64,000 bases of DNA from Paenibacillus sp. BIHB 4019 (GCF_002741035.1 NZ_CP016808.1:1550001-1614000), one strand, 5' to 3'. Shown: positions 43,358 through 51,696, counted from the stretch's first letter. The notes: a model not told the origin generated them from the sequence alone. Program-made: numbers and translations.

Positions 43358-46300
43358 CTACTTCAACTTTCTGCGTATGTCGTTTAGTTTGCTCGTCATT
43401 TGCTTGTAGAACTGGTACAAATCTTCTCCGTTCGCCAGCTCAATCCGCTCGTACTCCAGGCGGTCACGGGCGTCGAGGAATGCGCTGAACAGCTCATCCA
43501 GCTTATGAACGAGCAGCTTCGTATCCTCCGTTGCCGTCAAATCCGTCACCCGGCGCGATGCTTTGCGCAGCAGGGCGGCACGGTTTTTCTCATCCAGCCC
43601 CCGGAAGCTCTCGAACACCTCATGCTCCACGAAGCTGCTGCTCTTCATCAGATTGGCGAATGGCGCCCACGCCTCTTCCTCTGGGTCCCGGTCATAGACG
43701 TACAGCGCACCCTTCTTCACAATCGTTTCCGTATAAAGCGCCTCAATAAATTGATCCAGCCACTTCTCCTCATCCTGATGCAGGCTTAGCAGCTTCTCAA
43801 GCTCAAGAACCTTGTCGCTAATCGCATCATATTTCGCCAGCTCCTCGCGCACACGCGCCAGCAGCTCTGGGGAACGAATAAGGTTTTCCTGCGCCAAATC
43901 TTCATTCAGGCTGCCGAAAATATCCTTCACTCCATCCGGTGCCAAGCCTTCAGCCAGCAGGCGGCGAAGCTCAATGACAGCGCGCTTCACTTCGCCAAGA
44001 TTCGGTTTAGCAGCAGCGGCCTCCATATTGTACGAGCTAAGCAGCGCTTGCAGCTGGAATGGCTGGGTGAACTGCACCGCATAACGACTGCTCATGCTGT
44101 TGTCGACGCCCTTCTCGCTAATAATCCGGTAGCCAAGCGCACGCTGGAATTCGGCACGCACGCGGGCATTATAGCCTTTCACCCTCGCATTGCTGTACGT
44201 ATCGCCCCATGATTTCTCTGGAATTGGCGAAGGCAGATTCGTCCAGTTGACCTTCTCCGTCATCACGAGATGGCGGCCGACGCCTTCTTTATCAAGAATC
44301 GTCCGTTCATAGCTTTCCTCATACACCTTGAGCGGCGTATAGACGAACAGCGGCACGCCATTTTTCGTATTCAGCCAGAAAATCCGGTTTTTCACTTCAC
44401 TCTCTTTAATGGTGAAATGCGATTTTCCTACCGCATTGCTCTGGTAATTGCGAATCCCCTTGAGTATGCTCGGCGCATGCTGCGGCACCGATACGAAGCC
44501 CCATGAAGGGAAATGCAAATTGCCTGAGCTATTGCTCAGATTGAACACGGCAACTGCCTCTTCATCCAGCTTTGTCGCAATAAAGCGCTCGACGAACTTC
44601 TCAATCGACTCGTCATTTCCATATTTCATCACGAGGAAATCTTCCATCGATCTCGTAATCAAATCGCCGAATTTATCAGTCAGGAAGTCGGAAATGGAAT
44701 TGACGATATCAATGTCCTTCTCCTTCACCCACTGGTCGGAATGATCAAGCAGCCCCTGCGAGAAGTCGCGAATGAGATCATCGACATCCTTCTTCTCCAT
44801 AATGCGGGCGATCACATCAGAAATGTCCGGCACGCCGACCAAGTTCCAATAGTAGGTTTTGTTGCCCTTGTGATCGGCTTGCTCGTCGCCATTGATCAGA
44901 ATATCGCCATTTTTCGCGAAAATGCCGTTCAGTACGTTCAGCACCTCGGTAAATACGCTGTAGAAGCGATTGTTCTCGTTGTTCAGCAGCTGATACAGAT
45001 CCTCGTAGAACTCGATCATTTGCTCGGTACGCTCTACATCGGCGCGCAGCCAATATTCATTGATTTTAGCTTCGATGTAGCTGTTTTTCTTCTTGTCCTT
45101 GGACACGAAGGCGCTCTTCGCATCGCCCATCCGCTCTTCCGCTTGAATGCTGGCCGACTCAATGTCGCGCGGCAGGCGCAGCAGCGTTTCGCGCAGCACT
45201 TCAATGTAGGAAAGCAGCATTTTCAGCAGGCAGAAGCCTTTCTCGGTGTGCAGCAGGCGGGATACGTAAAACGGTCCCTGCTCTGGATGCAGGAAGGTAC
45301 GGCGGATTTGGTCGGTGAACTGGCCGACGATTTCTCCTGGCAGCTGCTTTTTCGCCTTCACATATTCCTCGCGGGCACGCGTAAGGAATGTCTGCTCCAG
45401 CTCGGTATCCATGTTGACCACCTGCATTTTCACCACATTGCTGTAGTTCAGGCGCTCACTGTTCTCAAAGCCCGGAAGCGGCTCAGGCACACGCGACTCG
45501 AACGTCTTGATCATCGTATCGAGATCAATGCCAAGCTTGCGGGCGAATTTCTCCACATCGTCCTGAGTTGGCGCTTTGTGGAACATTTTATCCATTTTGC
45601 TAAACAGGCGATACGCCAAAAAGGTCGTCATTTCCTCAATCGGCAGTACAGCCGACGAAGCGCCAATAATGTTGTAATCGTAGTTCGCCGGATACTGCTT
45701 GTTCATTTGCGCAATATTCGTGCGGATGTTGCTGATATAGTCATGAATGGCGAATTCCTCGCCAGACTGCTTATCCTCGCTCGCCATAAAGTTCGTAATA
45801 TTTTCCGCTGTCACGTTCATGCAGTAGTCATAAGCGTTCTCCAGCAGCTTGCCCTCCGTGTTCGTCGCCGAAATCAGATGGCAAAGGTTAAACGGCGGAA
45901 GCGGCGAATTGACGCTGAGAATGCTGCCGTACTGCTGCTTAAAGCGCTCGCCGCGGGCATCAACATTCATCCAGTAGTCGAGCTCTTTAAGCGCGGCATA
46001 GCCATTTTTCTTAATATATTCTCTCGTATGCTCGCTTAAGCTTTTGTTCGCGAGATTAATATCCGGCGTAAAAAGGTACCCCAGCGTGTTGACGCGGTCA
46101 ACGCCCGCCGAGCCATGATCGCGCTCAATAATACCGCGCACAATATACGAAATATCAAGGAAGCAGCCGCTGCCCGTACCACCGGATAGACCGGTAAGCA
46201 GGAATACCATCAGCTTTTTGCTTGTGCCGACGGAAAGCGTCTTAATTTTTTTATCGATGCTTTGCACAACCTGGTTGATTTTCGTAAAAAGCAGCAGACG

Positions 46301-46747
46301 CCCAGCTTGGCGTACGCCTGCCGCGCCGTTCATGCCATCGGTAATGCTCAGCTCTGGCGATAGCCAGTCGGTGATGTACGGCTCCAAAATGCTGCGGTTT
46401 TGCAGCAGCCCGCCGACTTCGGCATTGGAAAGCAGCACAAACTCATTGATTGGGTCGAGGCCAATGCCTTTATATTTTTTGTTGCGGTCCTGTTCATTGG
46501 TCTCAAAAGCTAGAAATTCGACGTTATTAGGCTTTTCCAGCTTGCGTTTGGACAAAGGATCTTCGGGCAGCTTAAAGCGTCGGTTAATTTGATATTTCAG
46601 GCGCAGCAGCGCATCGATGCCGGTGCCGCCGAGTCCAATGATGAGTATAGGATTATCGATCGTATCGACGCGAATTTTCTCACTAACGATACCTCCGCCT
46701 AATGAAACGTCTAGCTGCTGGATATGTTCTCTAACAATCGGCTTCAT
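43358..46747 (-). CDS. Large tubulin/FtsZ-like GTPase
   Basis: 1129 residues. The N-terminal 450 residues carry a tubulin-superfamily GTPase: ILIIGLGGTGIDALLRL (G-loop 1, 38-43), the tubulin signature GLSGGTGSG (186-194), and PPFNLCHLISATNTEG (284-299). The remaining about 680 residues are mostly helical with charged segments. It matches the bacterial tubulin-like (FtsZ-like, Tubulin_2) families reported to be linked with VWA-domain genes and proposed to act in membrane remodelling, not FtsZ itself. ATG 46747 has GGAGG eight bases upstream; the ORF-initial TTG overlaps that site. First gene of a six-gene operon; polymerisation is plausible but unproven. Confidence 0.9.
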   Translation of the reverse strand: MKPIVREHIQQLDVSLGGGIVSEKIRVDTIDNPILIIGLGGTGIDALLRLKYQINRRFKLPEDPLSKRKLEKPNNVEFLAFETNEQDRNKKYKGIGLDPINEFVLLSNAEVGGLLQNRSILEPYITDWLSPELSITDGMNGAAGVRQAGRLLLFTKINQVVQSIDKKIKTLSVGTSKKLMVFLLTGLSGGTGSGCFLDISYIVRGIIERDHGSAGVDRVNTLGYLFTPDINLANKSLSEHTREYIKKNGYAALKELDYWMNVDARGERFKQQYGSILSVNSPLPPFNLCHLISATNTEGKLLENAYDYCMNVTAENITNFMASEDKQSGEEFAIHDYISNIRTNIAQMNKQYPANYDYNIIGASSAVLPIEEMTTFLAYRLFSKMDKMFHKAPTQDDVEKFARKLGIDLDTMIKTFESRVPEPLPGFENSERLNYSNVVKMQVVNMDTELEQTFLTRAREEYVKAKKQLPGEIVGQFTDQIRRTFLHPEQGPFYVSRLLHTEKGFCLLKMLLSYIEVLRETLLRLPRDIESASIQAEERMGDAKSAFVSKDKKKNSYIEAKINEYWLRADVERTEQMIEFYEDLYQLLNNENNRFYSVFTEVLNVLNGIFAKNGDILINGDEQADHKGNKTYYWNLVGVPDISDVIARIMEKKDVDDLIRDFSQGLLDHSDQWVKEKDIDIVNSISDFLTDKFGDLITRSMEDFLVMKYGNDESIEKFVERFIATKLDEEAVAVFNLSNSSGNLHFPSWGFVSVPQHAPSILKGIRNYQSNAVGKSHFTIKESEVKNRIFWLNTKNGVPLFVYTPLKVYEESYERTILDKEGVGRHLVMTEKVNWTNLPSPIPEKSWGDTYSNARVKGYNARVRAEFQRALGYRIISEKGVDNSMSSRYAVQFTQPFQLQALLSSYNMEAAAAKPNLGEVKRAVIELRRLLAEGLAPDGVKDIFGSLNEDLAQENLIRSPELLARVREELAKYDAISDKVLELEKLLSLHQDEEKWLDQFIEALYTETIVKKGALYVYDRDPEEEAWAPFANLMKSSSFVEHEVFESFRGLDEKNRAALLRKASRRVTDLTATEDTKLLVHKLDELFSAFLDARDRLEYERIELANGEDLYQFYKQMTSKLNDIRRKLK

Positions 46748-46789
46748 TCGTTCTACCTCCAAATGGTATGAATCATTGCTCTATACTTG

Positions 46790-47008
46790 TTAGAAGAATG
46801 GTGAGAAAGAAGCTGCATTGCATGAAAAGATTGGCTTCCGATCGCCATTACCCTTGAATTTCTCTGAATTAATCCCTTAGGGGGAAATTCAAGGGTAAAA
46901 GCATATGCTTACGAAGCTGCTTTCCTACGGAAAGCTTTAAGCGAGCGCTAACGCTTCTACAGTCCAATCTTTTCATTCCATTCCGCTTTTCTCACCATAC
47001 TTCTAACC
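46790..47008 (-). repeat. Long-hairpin repeat H2 upstream of the tubulin-like gene
   Basis: TTAGAAGAATGGTGAGAAAG pairs with the distal CTTTTCTCACCATACTTCTAA-type arm; GAAAAGATTGG pairs with CCAATCTTTTC; CCCTTGAATTTC pairs with GAAATTCAAGGG. The core GGCTTCCGATCGCCATTA is shared with H1. It lies about 40 bases upstream of the tubulin-like start codon. Confidence 0.82.
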
Positions 47009-47404
47009 CTATATTGCTGCAAAAGTTTATCTACAATAGACGACCGCAAGGCCCCCTACCCCTCGCAAATCCCCTAATATTTTTTCTCCATGCTCCTTAT
47101 GACAGAGGCCTGCGACTTGCACAAAGAAAGACTTGGCGGACACAGCAGACGCTATTTCAACTGAATTATGGGTTTGGCATAAGCAGCGGACTCAGGAGTC
47201 GCTATTGTGCTGCAAATGGCTGTTTTGACGGAATAATGGGTAGGATAACGGCTTTCCAGTCCGCTTGCCCCCTGAAATCGCATTAAAAACCAAAATAGCG
47301 GAATCTCAGTCCTTCAAAAAAGGAGTACGTGTCTTGAGCGACACGATCTCGGCTATAATCTCAGCAGGCCGACTCCAGACTGCTTACACTCCCTAGTTCT
47401 TGCA
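47009..47404. other. Intergenic stretch of degenerate repeats, no gene seen
   Basis: The segment contains phrases such as GGACTCAGGAGTCGCTATTG, GACGGAATAATGGG and CCGACTCCAGACTGC that look like decayed copies of Paenibacillus-style intergenic repeats. A possible promoter TTGAGC...TATAAT lies near 47333-47360 on the plus strand, but no gene follows. No coding sequence is supported. Confidence 0.45.
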
Positions 47405-47520
47405 CTTCATCTTTCATCTTTCATCTTTCATCTTTCATCTTTCATCATTCATCTTGCATCTTTCATCTTGCATCTTGCATCATTCATCTTGCATCTTGCA
47501 TCATTCATCTTGCATCTTTA
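47405..47520 (+). repeat. Heptanucleotide tandem repeat (CATCTTT/CATCTTG)
   Basis: About sixteen consecutive 7-bp units of TTCATCT, TGCATCT and TTCATCA type, at the downstream side of the secreted VWA gene and adjacent to H3. The unit variants occur in an ordered higher pattern (TTGCATC, TTGCATC, ATTCATC) near the right end. Units are too short and have no spacers, so this is not CRISPR. Confidence 0.9.
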
Positions 47521-47562
47521 TATCTTTTAGGTTCACGGGGTGTCCTCCCCCGCTAGAACCCC

Positions 47563-47783
47563 CATGGTTTTAATGTTCTTTAAAACCCTTGCGGTGAAAG
47601 GGGAGCGCAGCGAAGTGAAAGGTTTGAGCTGGAGAAGCGGAGCGTTCGTTTTTGCCCTTGGAATTGTACCGCTGAGCGGTTTATTCAACAATTCCAAGGG
47701 CAATGGCGATCGTAAGCCAAACCTTTCACGCCGCGCAGCTCCACTTTTCACCCTCCCATCCGTTTTACGAACCCTAAAACCAT
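47563..47783 (-). repeat. Long-hairpin repeat H3 (opposite orientation)
   Basis: The arms ATGGTTTTAATGTTC and GAACCCTAAAACCAT pair at the ends, followed inward by GTGAAAGGTTTG/CAAACCTTTCAC and CCCTTGGAATTGT/ACAATTCCAAGGG; the loop has ACCGCTGAGCGGT. On the minus strand the core reads GGCTTACGATCGCCATT, as in H1 and H2. Abuts the stop of the secreted VWA gene and may terminate or protect its transcript. Confidence 0.85.
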
Positions 47784-49556
47784 CTAAACAATATATTCGA
47801 TAAAAATCGTCTTATCGATCTGCTGCAAAGGAATCGTCAACCGCTCCCCGCTCTTGACCTCCAGACCGCCGCTGGCATCCACCGCACGCCCGGACTTCTC
47901 CACCGTGCACGGCGTGCCATTGCGAAGGACTAGGCGGTCGCTGTTGCCCGGCACGAAGATGAGCTTCTCCGTCTCCTTCAGCTCCGGTGCCAGCTGCAGC
48001 AGCTGATGCAGCGAGAATTTGCCCCGGAAGGCGTTCAGCTTCTTATACTGCGGGAACGTCTTGTCGCCCGTATTTTCATCGCGAATCTCGATGACCATCT
48101 GGCCGACAAAGCCGCGCCGCGCCTGCTTCAGGTAACGCATGATGAAAAAGGCAGCGGCCAGCAGCGCAATCAGCACAAGCGCTCCAATAATGACCGGAAT
48201 GAGCGGGAATGGCTTATCGCTTTCCGCCGCAGTCCCAGTGCCTGTGCCCGCCGAAGCGCCGCCTTTAGCACTAATTTTTACGACAGCTGTTTCACGATAG
48301 AAGCTTGCCTCTTCCGCGCGAACCTTGAGCTCATAATCATGTTTGTCCGCCACCTTATAAGTGCCTTCGAAATGATCGCCCGCATTGTTCAGCTGAACTT
48401 CCTCTGTAGTACCCGTATCCAAATCATTGACGTACAGAACCGCCTTCATGTTGCGGTATTGCTCCTGATCGCTCAGCTTATTCCCTCCGCTTACCAGATA
48501 AGCGTTAATCGGGATGCTGTCCCCTTTGCTGTATGACGAGCTTGGCAGCTTATCCATCTCTAGCGCCAAATCATAGTTGAAAATAAGATTGATATCGATT
48601 TTGTCGCGATCCGCGCCCTTCACTTGAAGCGTCCAATCACCCTCCTCCGGCTTCAACAGCTTCATTAAGGAGTACGTTTTGGACGTCGAGAGCAGCACCT
48701 GATCGCTCGGAATAGCTATTTTGTTGCCGGATGGATCAATCAGCCTCGCCTCTACCTGCTTGGAGGACATAATGGATATATTCGCTTCGAGCACGTTGCT
48801 GTTCGGCACTGTGATTTTGACATCCTGAAAGTTGCCATCAGCTGTAAAAGAATCGACAGGCACAACATTCAGCTGCAAATGGCTGGCGAAAATTTCGCTT
48901 AGAATTTGCGGCAGGTCAGCCGCTGTATTCGTGGAAAACGACTTGCCGCCCGTTTGCTGCGACACGCTCTCAAGCGCCGCTTTATTCAGCTTGCCATCGG
49001 CATTCAGCCCAATCGTATAGACCGGATAACCTTTGCTGGTCGCTTCCTTGAGCGCAGCAGCCATATCTGCATCCGAATCAGCCTGCGTACGGCCCGACTT
49101 CGAATTAAAATCATTGTTGCCGTCCGCCAGCACGATGATCAGCGGCTCATGATCGGGGTCGGCCCCGTCATTCAAAATTTGCACCGCCTCTTTCACGCCG
49201 ACAGCGATGTCGGTATAAGCGCCTCTTTTGAGCTGGTCAATGAATTGCTTGAGGTTCGTTTTATCGGCATCCGAGCTAATTTCGAGCAGTGCCTTCTCCC
49301 GCTGAATTTGATCGGTATAAGATACGATGCCCACCTGGTCGCCCTTCTCGGACAGCATGTCGATGAACATCTTCATCGCCTCGTTGCCGATCCCGCCCGG
49401 ATCGCTCGTGCTCATCGACTGGCTGACATCCAGTACTAGAACGGCGTCGATCTGCGAGCTCTGCGCGGCTGCATGTGCAGGAGCGGGAGCAAACCCGGCT
49501 AATGGTAGCAGCGTTATAAGAAATAACATGGTGAGGTAACGATATATTTGAATCAT
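47784..49556 (-). CDS. Secreted/anchored VWA-domain protein
   Basis: 590 residues. Signal peptide 1-30 (ends PAHAA), VWA domain about 34-225 with MIDAS DVSQSMS (43-49) and LADGNN, then beta-sandwich repeats (about 240-445: Ig-like, one with SSSYSKGDSIPINAYLVSGG), a TM helix (about 450-475) and a cytoplasmic C-terminal domain of about 110 residues, beta-rich (HQLLQLAPELKETEKLIFVPGNSDRLVLRNG, FHA-like in outline). ATG 49556 has AAGGAG seven bases upstream; the ORF-initial ATG 49586 lacks one. Same strand as and upstream of the tubulin-like operon, but separated by 1 kb with two hairpin repeats. Probably the external receptor of the system. Confidence 0.88.
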   Translation of the reverse strand: MIQIYRYLTMLFLITLLPLAGFAPAPAHAAAQSSQIDAVLVLDVSQSMSTSDPGGIGNEAMKMFIDMLSEKGDQVGIVSYTDQIQREKALLEISSDADKTNLKQFIDQLKRGAYTDIAVGVKEAVQILNDGADPDHEPLIIVLADGNNDFNSKSGRTQADSDADMAAALKEATSKGYPVYTIGLNADGKLNKAALESVSQQTGGKSFSTNTAADLPQILSEIFASHLQLNVVPVDSFTADGNFQDVKITVPNSNVLEANISIMSSKQVEARLIDPSGNKIAIPSDQVLLSTSKTYSLMKLLKPEEGDWTLQVKGADRDKIDINLIFNYDLALEMDKLPSSSYSKGDSIPINAYLVSGGNKLSDQEQYRNMKAVLYVNDLDTGTTEEVQLNNAGDHFEGTYKVADKHDYELKVRAEEASFYRETAVVKISAKGGASAGTGTGTAAESDKPFPLIPVIIGALVLIALLAAAFFIMRYLKQARRGFVGQMVIEIRDENTGDKTFPQYKKLNAFRGKFSLHQLLQLAPELKETEKLIFVPGNSDRLVLRNGTPCTVEKSGRAVDASGGLEVKSGERLTIPLQQIDKTIFIEYIV

Positions 49557-49612
49557 CTTTTGGCTCCTTCTCCACAAATTAAGCATATTGGTCCTTGTTG
49601 TCTTAATAATGA

Positions 49613-49627
49613 TATACTGTCAGTATA
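49613..49627. promoter_or_regulatory. 15-bp perfect palindrome in the divergent promoter region
   Basis: TATACTGTCAGTATA is a perfect 7-1-7 inverted repeat placed between the secreted VWA gene (minus) and the small membrane/zinc-ribbon genes (plus). Its ends read as TATACT -10 boxes on both strands, so one bound protein could control both units. The regulator is unknown. Confidence 0.6.
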
Positions 49628-49677
49628 CCTGATAGAATCGCTTAAATCACTTCAAGCATAAGAGAGGACTCGCGCTT

Positions 49678-49830
49678 ATGGTTACATACGTATGTCTGGG
49701 AATATTGTTTCTTTTCGTCTTGCTCCGGGGTCTCCACTACTACAACCAGCGTAAAAAAGCACCTACGCCAGAGCAGCTTGATCAGCTTGCCTTAGCTATC
49801 TTTAAGAACAGCGATCGGGGGAACTCTTGA
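49678..49830 (+). CDS. Small single-span membrane protein
   Basis: 50 residues, MVTYVCLGILFLFVLLRGLH and then a short hydrophilic tail (PTPEQLDQLALAIFKNSDRG). One TM helix (about 3-17). ATG 49678 with GAGAGGA upstream. The TGA overlaps the next ATG (TGATG), so it is translationally coupled to the zinc-ribbon gene and likely works with it. Too short for family assignment. Confidence 0.75.
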   Translation: MVTYVCLGILFLFVLLRGLHYYNQRKKAPTPEQLDQLALAIFKNSDRGNS

Positions 49831-50756
49831 TGAAAAAGATACCCGTGCAGCTGAATCCCTACATTAAAACACGACAAGCTTATGAAAAGCTTAAAATTTG
49901 CCGCAGCTGCGGCCGCTTCACGATACTGGGTGATAAAATATGCCCCTCCTGCGGAAAATCTTCCCTCATTAAATTGGAGAAAAAGGCGTCGTCGCTGCAA
50001 CGAAGAGGTTTCGTAAAGGAAACTATTCTCATCCTTGCCCTTGTTGCCGCTGGAATATTCTTTTCAGAGTCGACTTTGCAGACGAGTCTTTGCGCCGCTG
50101 GCGGCGTTACGGCGCTCATCCTTCTATGGATGCTTCGCCGCAACACCAGCGCGGAACGGCGCAGCTACCAGTTAGGGAAGCTGCTGCAGCGCGAATCGTT
50201 TAAGCTCGTTGACGGACTGCGGCTCGACCGCGAAGCCGCAATCGAGGTGTTCCACAACGACGAGAAGCAGCAAGCCTATGAAATGCTGCGCGAGATCGGC
50301 ACGCTCGTCCGTACGGACCAAATTAAGGTAGAGCAAATTTTGCTGCTGCAATCGTTCGTACTGCGCAATGATATGGATCTGATGCTGGAGCCGCTGCTGC
50401 TCGACCATTTCAATCCGGACCTTGTCCAGTATATAGGCGAGCTAACCAAGCTCAAACGGGGACTGCTGAAGGAGAAGGCGTTCCGCTACGCCCTTATTCA
50501 TGAAGCGCAAATTTTGCGCATGAAGGACGGCGAGCAAATTCTCGTCGGCATTGCCGGAGCAGCCGTGCGCTTGAAGCGCTACGTCATTTTATACCCGCAT
50601 CTGGTTATGCGCTATGCGCGCAAGCTGCCGAAGGACCGTTTCCTGCGGCTCTACAATGTCATTCGCCATAACCCGCAGCATAACTGGGGAGCGCTTGGCA
50701 CAGAGGTTTTCGAAATCTATAATGAAAAGTACAAATGGGACACTCAATTTCAATAG
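49830..50756 (+). CDS. Zinc-ribbon membrane protein of unknown function
   Basis: 308 residues. An N-terminal zinc ribbon (CRSCG at 24-28 and CPSCG at 38-42), two TM helices (about 64-80, 84-102), then about 200 cytoplasmic helical residues. No enzymatic motif. ATG 49830 overlaps the preceding stop. Its divergent position next to the secreted VWA protein suggests membership of the same tubulin/VWA system, perhaps as the membrane partner of the zinc-finger GTPase. Function unknown. Confidence 0.8.
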   Translation: MKKIPVQLNPYIKTRQAYEKLKICRSCGRFTILGDKICPSCGKSSLIKLEKKASSLQRRGFVKETILILALVAAGIFFSESTLQTSLCAAGGVTALILLWMLRRNTSAERRSYQLGKLLQRESFKLVDGLRLDREAAIEVFHNDEKQQAYEMLREIGTLVRTDQIKVEQILLLQSFVLRNDMDLMLEPLLLDHFNPDLVQYIGELTKLKRGLLKEKAFRYALIHEAQILRMKDGEQILVGIAGAAVRLKRYVILYPHLVMRYARKLPKDRFLRLYNVIRHNPQHNWGALGTEVFEIYNEKYKWDTQFQ

Positions 50757-51069
50757 AACGGTGCGTTGCAGCTGGACTAAAGCTGGAAAAACTTCCTTTT
50801 CTCTATACTACCTATTTTTAGGTGAAAAGAATAGCGCAAACCAAGCTTTTGCTGTCGAAAAACAGCTCTCCTCGTACGTTTGGATGCCCTAATGGCATAG
50901 GACTTGCCCAATTGCGGGAGAAAGCGCGCTGGCTCGCGCGACAGGGGCATTTTTCGGCAGTTTCACACTAGTTTTAGCGATTCGACACTACCTTTGTCAC
51001 CCTAGCAGGGAGTACCTTGTCCACCACGAATACTTTACATCAAAGACGAATGAAACGAGGTGCTCGCTA
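50757..51069. other. Intergenic stretch before the RacA-like gene
   Basis: No coding sequence supported. CTGGAAAAACTTCCTTTTC and similar phrases near 50785-50815 look like degenerate intergenic repeat material. The leader of the RacA-like gene (ACGAGG before ATG 51070) is at the right end. Confidence 0.5.
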
Positions 51070-51696
51070 ATGAATCTGTTAAAAACGAAAGATGCTGCCA
51101 GACAGCTAGCTGTGAGCGAAACGACGATCAGACGCTGGGTTGCCCTTTTCCCTGCCTCCTTTAGCAAGGATATGTTCGGTCATTATATTTTCGATGAACC
51201 CGCTTTAGAGAAGCTGCAAAGCGTAAAGACGAAGCTTGAGGCGGGCGAGCTGCTTCATGAGATGACCTTGCCTGAGCTAGCTCAAACGGTTGAGGTCACG
51301 GGGCTGCAGCAAATGGCTGCCGGGGCTGCTGGCGTCGGGGCTGTTGGTGCCGCCATTCCCTTCCCCGCTTTCAGCCCGGAAGAAACGAAGAGCAAAATCG
51401 AATCCGCTTGGGATTTCAAAAATCCGCAGGAAGAGCTGGCAGAGCGCCTGGAGCGAATAGAAGGAACGCTGGCGCGCAAAGCGGACGAGGTCATTGGCGT
51501 GCAGCTGCTTCATCACCGCGAGGAGCTGGAGGAAATCCGCCAGACGCTCAATCAATTGGCGGCTTCCCTGTCGAGCATGCAGGAGCGTAATAAGCAGCTG
51601 TCGTCGCTCGTATCCGTGCAGCCTGCCGCAGGAGGCATGGAGCGCAAGCCGCATAAAAAAAGAGCGCTCTTCCGCCTGCCCTTCTCCTTCTTCTGA
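51070..51696 (+). CDS. RacA-like MerR-type DNA-binding protein with coiled coil
   Basis: 208 residues. The N-terminal MerR-like helix-turn-helix (LLKTKDAARQLAVSETTIRRWV...FGHYIFDEPALEKLQSVKTKLEAGELLHEMTLPEL) resembles the DNA-binding head of Bacillus RacA, which anchors the chromosome to the pole. A flexible Gly/Ala linker (80-100) and a coiled coil (about 120-180) follow, and the end is a basic-hydrophobic KKRALFRLPFSFF that could bind membrane as an amphipathic tail. No RacA gene was identified by similarity search; this is motif recognition. Next to the tubulin/VWA system, it would be its DNA-linked component. Confidence 0.72.
   Translation: MNLLKTKDAARQLAVSETTIRRWVALFPASFSKDMFGHYIFDEPALEKLQSVKTKLEAGELLHEMTLPELAQTVEVTGLQQMAAGAAGVGAVGAAIPFPAFSPEETKSKIESAWDFKNPQEELAERLERIEGTLARKADEVIGVQLLHHREELEEIRQTLNQLAASLSSMQERNKQLSSLVSVQPAAGGMERKPHKKRALFRLPFSFF

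Noticed and set aside
44741..46039. A 432-residue open frame on the plus strand opposite the tubulin-like gene
   Set aside because: It is fully antisense to a protein with clear tubulin motifs; it has no ribosome site and a composition (Arg, Leu, His) typical of shadow frames of a helical gene.
47014..47286. A 90-residue plus-strand open frame in the intergenic region
   Set aside because: No ribosome site, composition like decayed repeats, and it includes repeat phrases.
47405..47520. Short tandem repeats that might be a CRISPR array
   Set aside because: Seven-base units without spacers and no cas genes in the window.
49827..49829. TTG upstream of the zinc-ribbon ATG as start
   Set aside because: The ATG at 49830 overlaps the preceding TGA (TGATG), the classic coupled arrangement; the TTG adds one residue without support.
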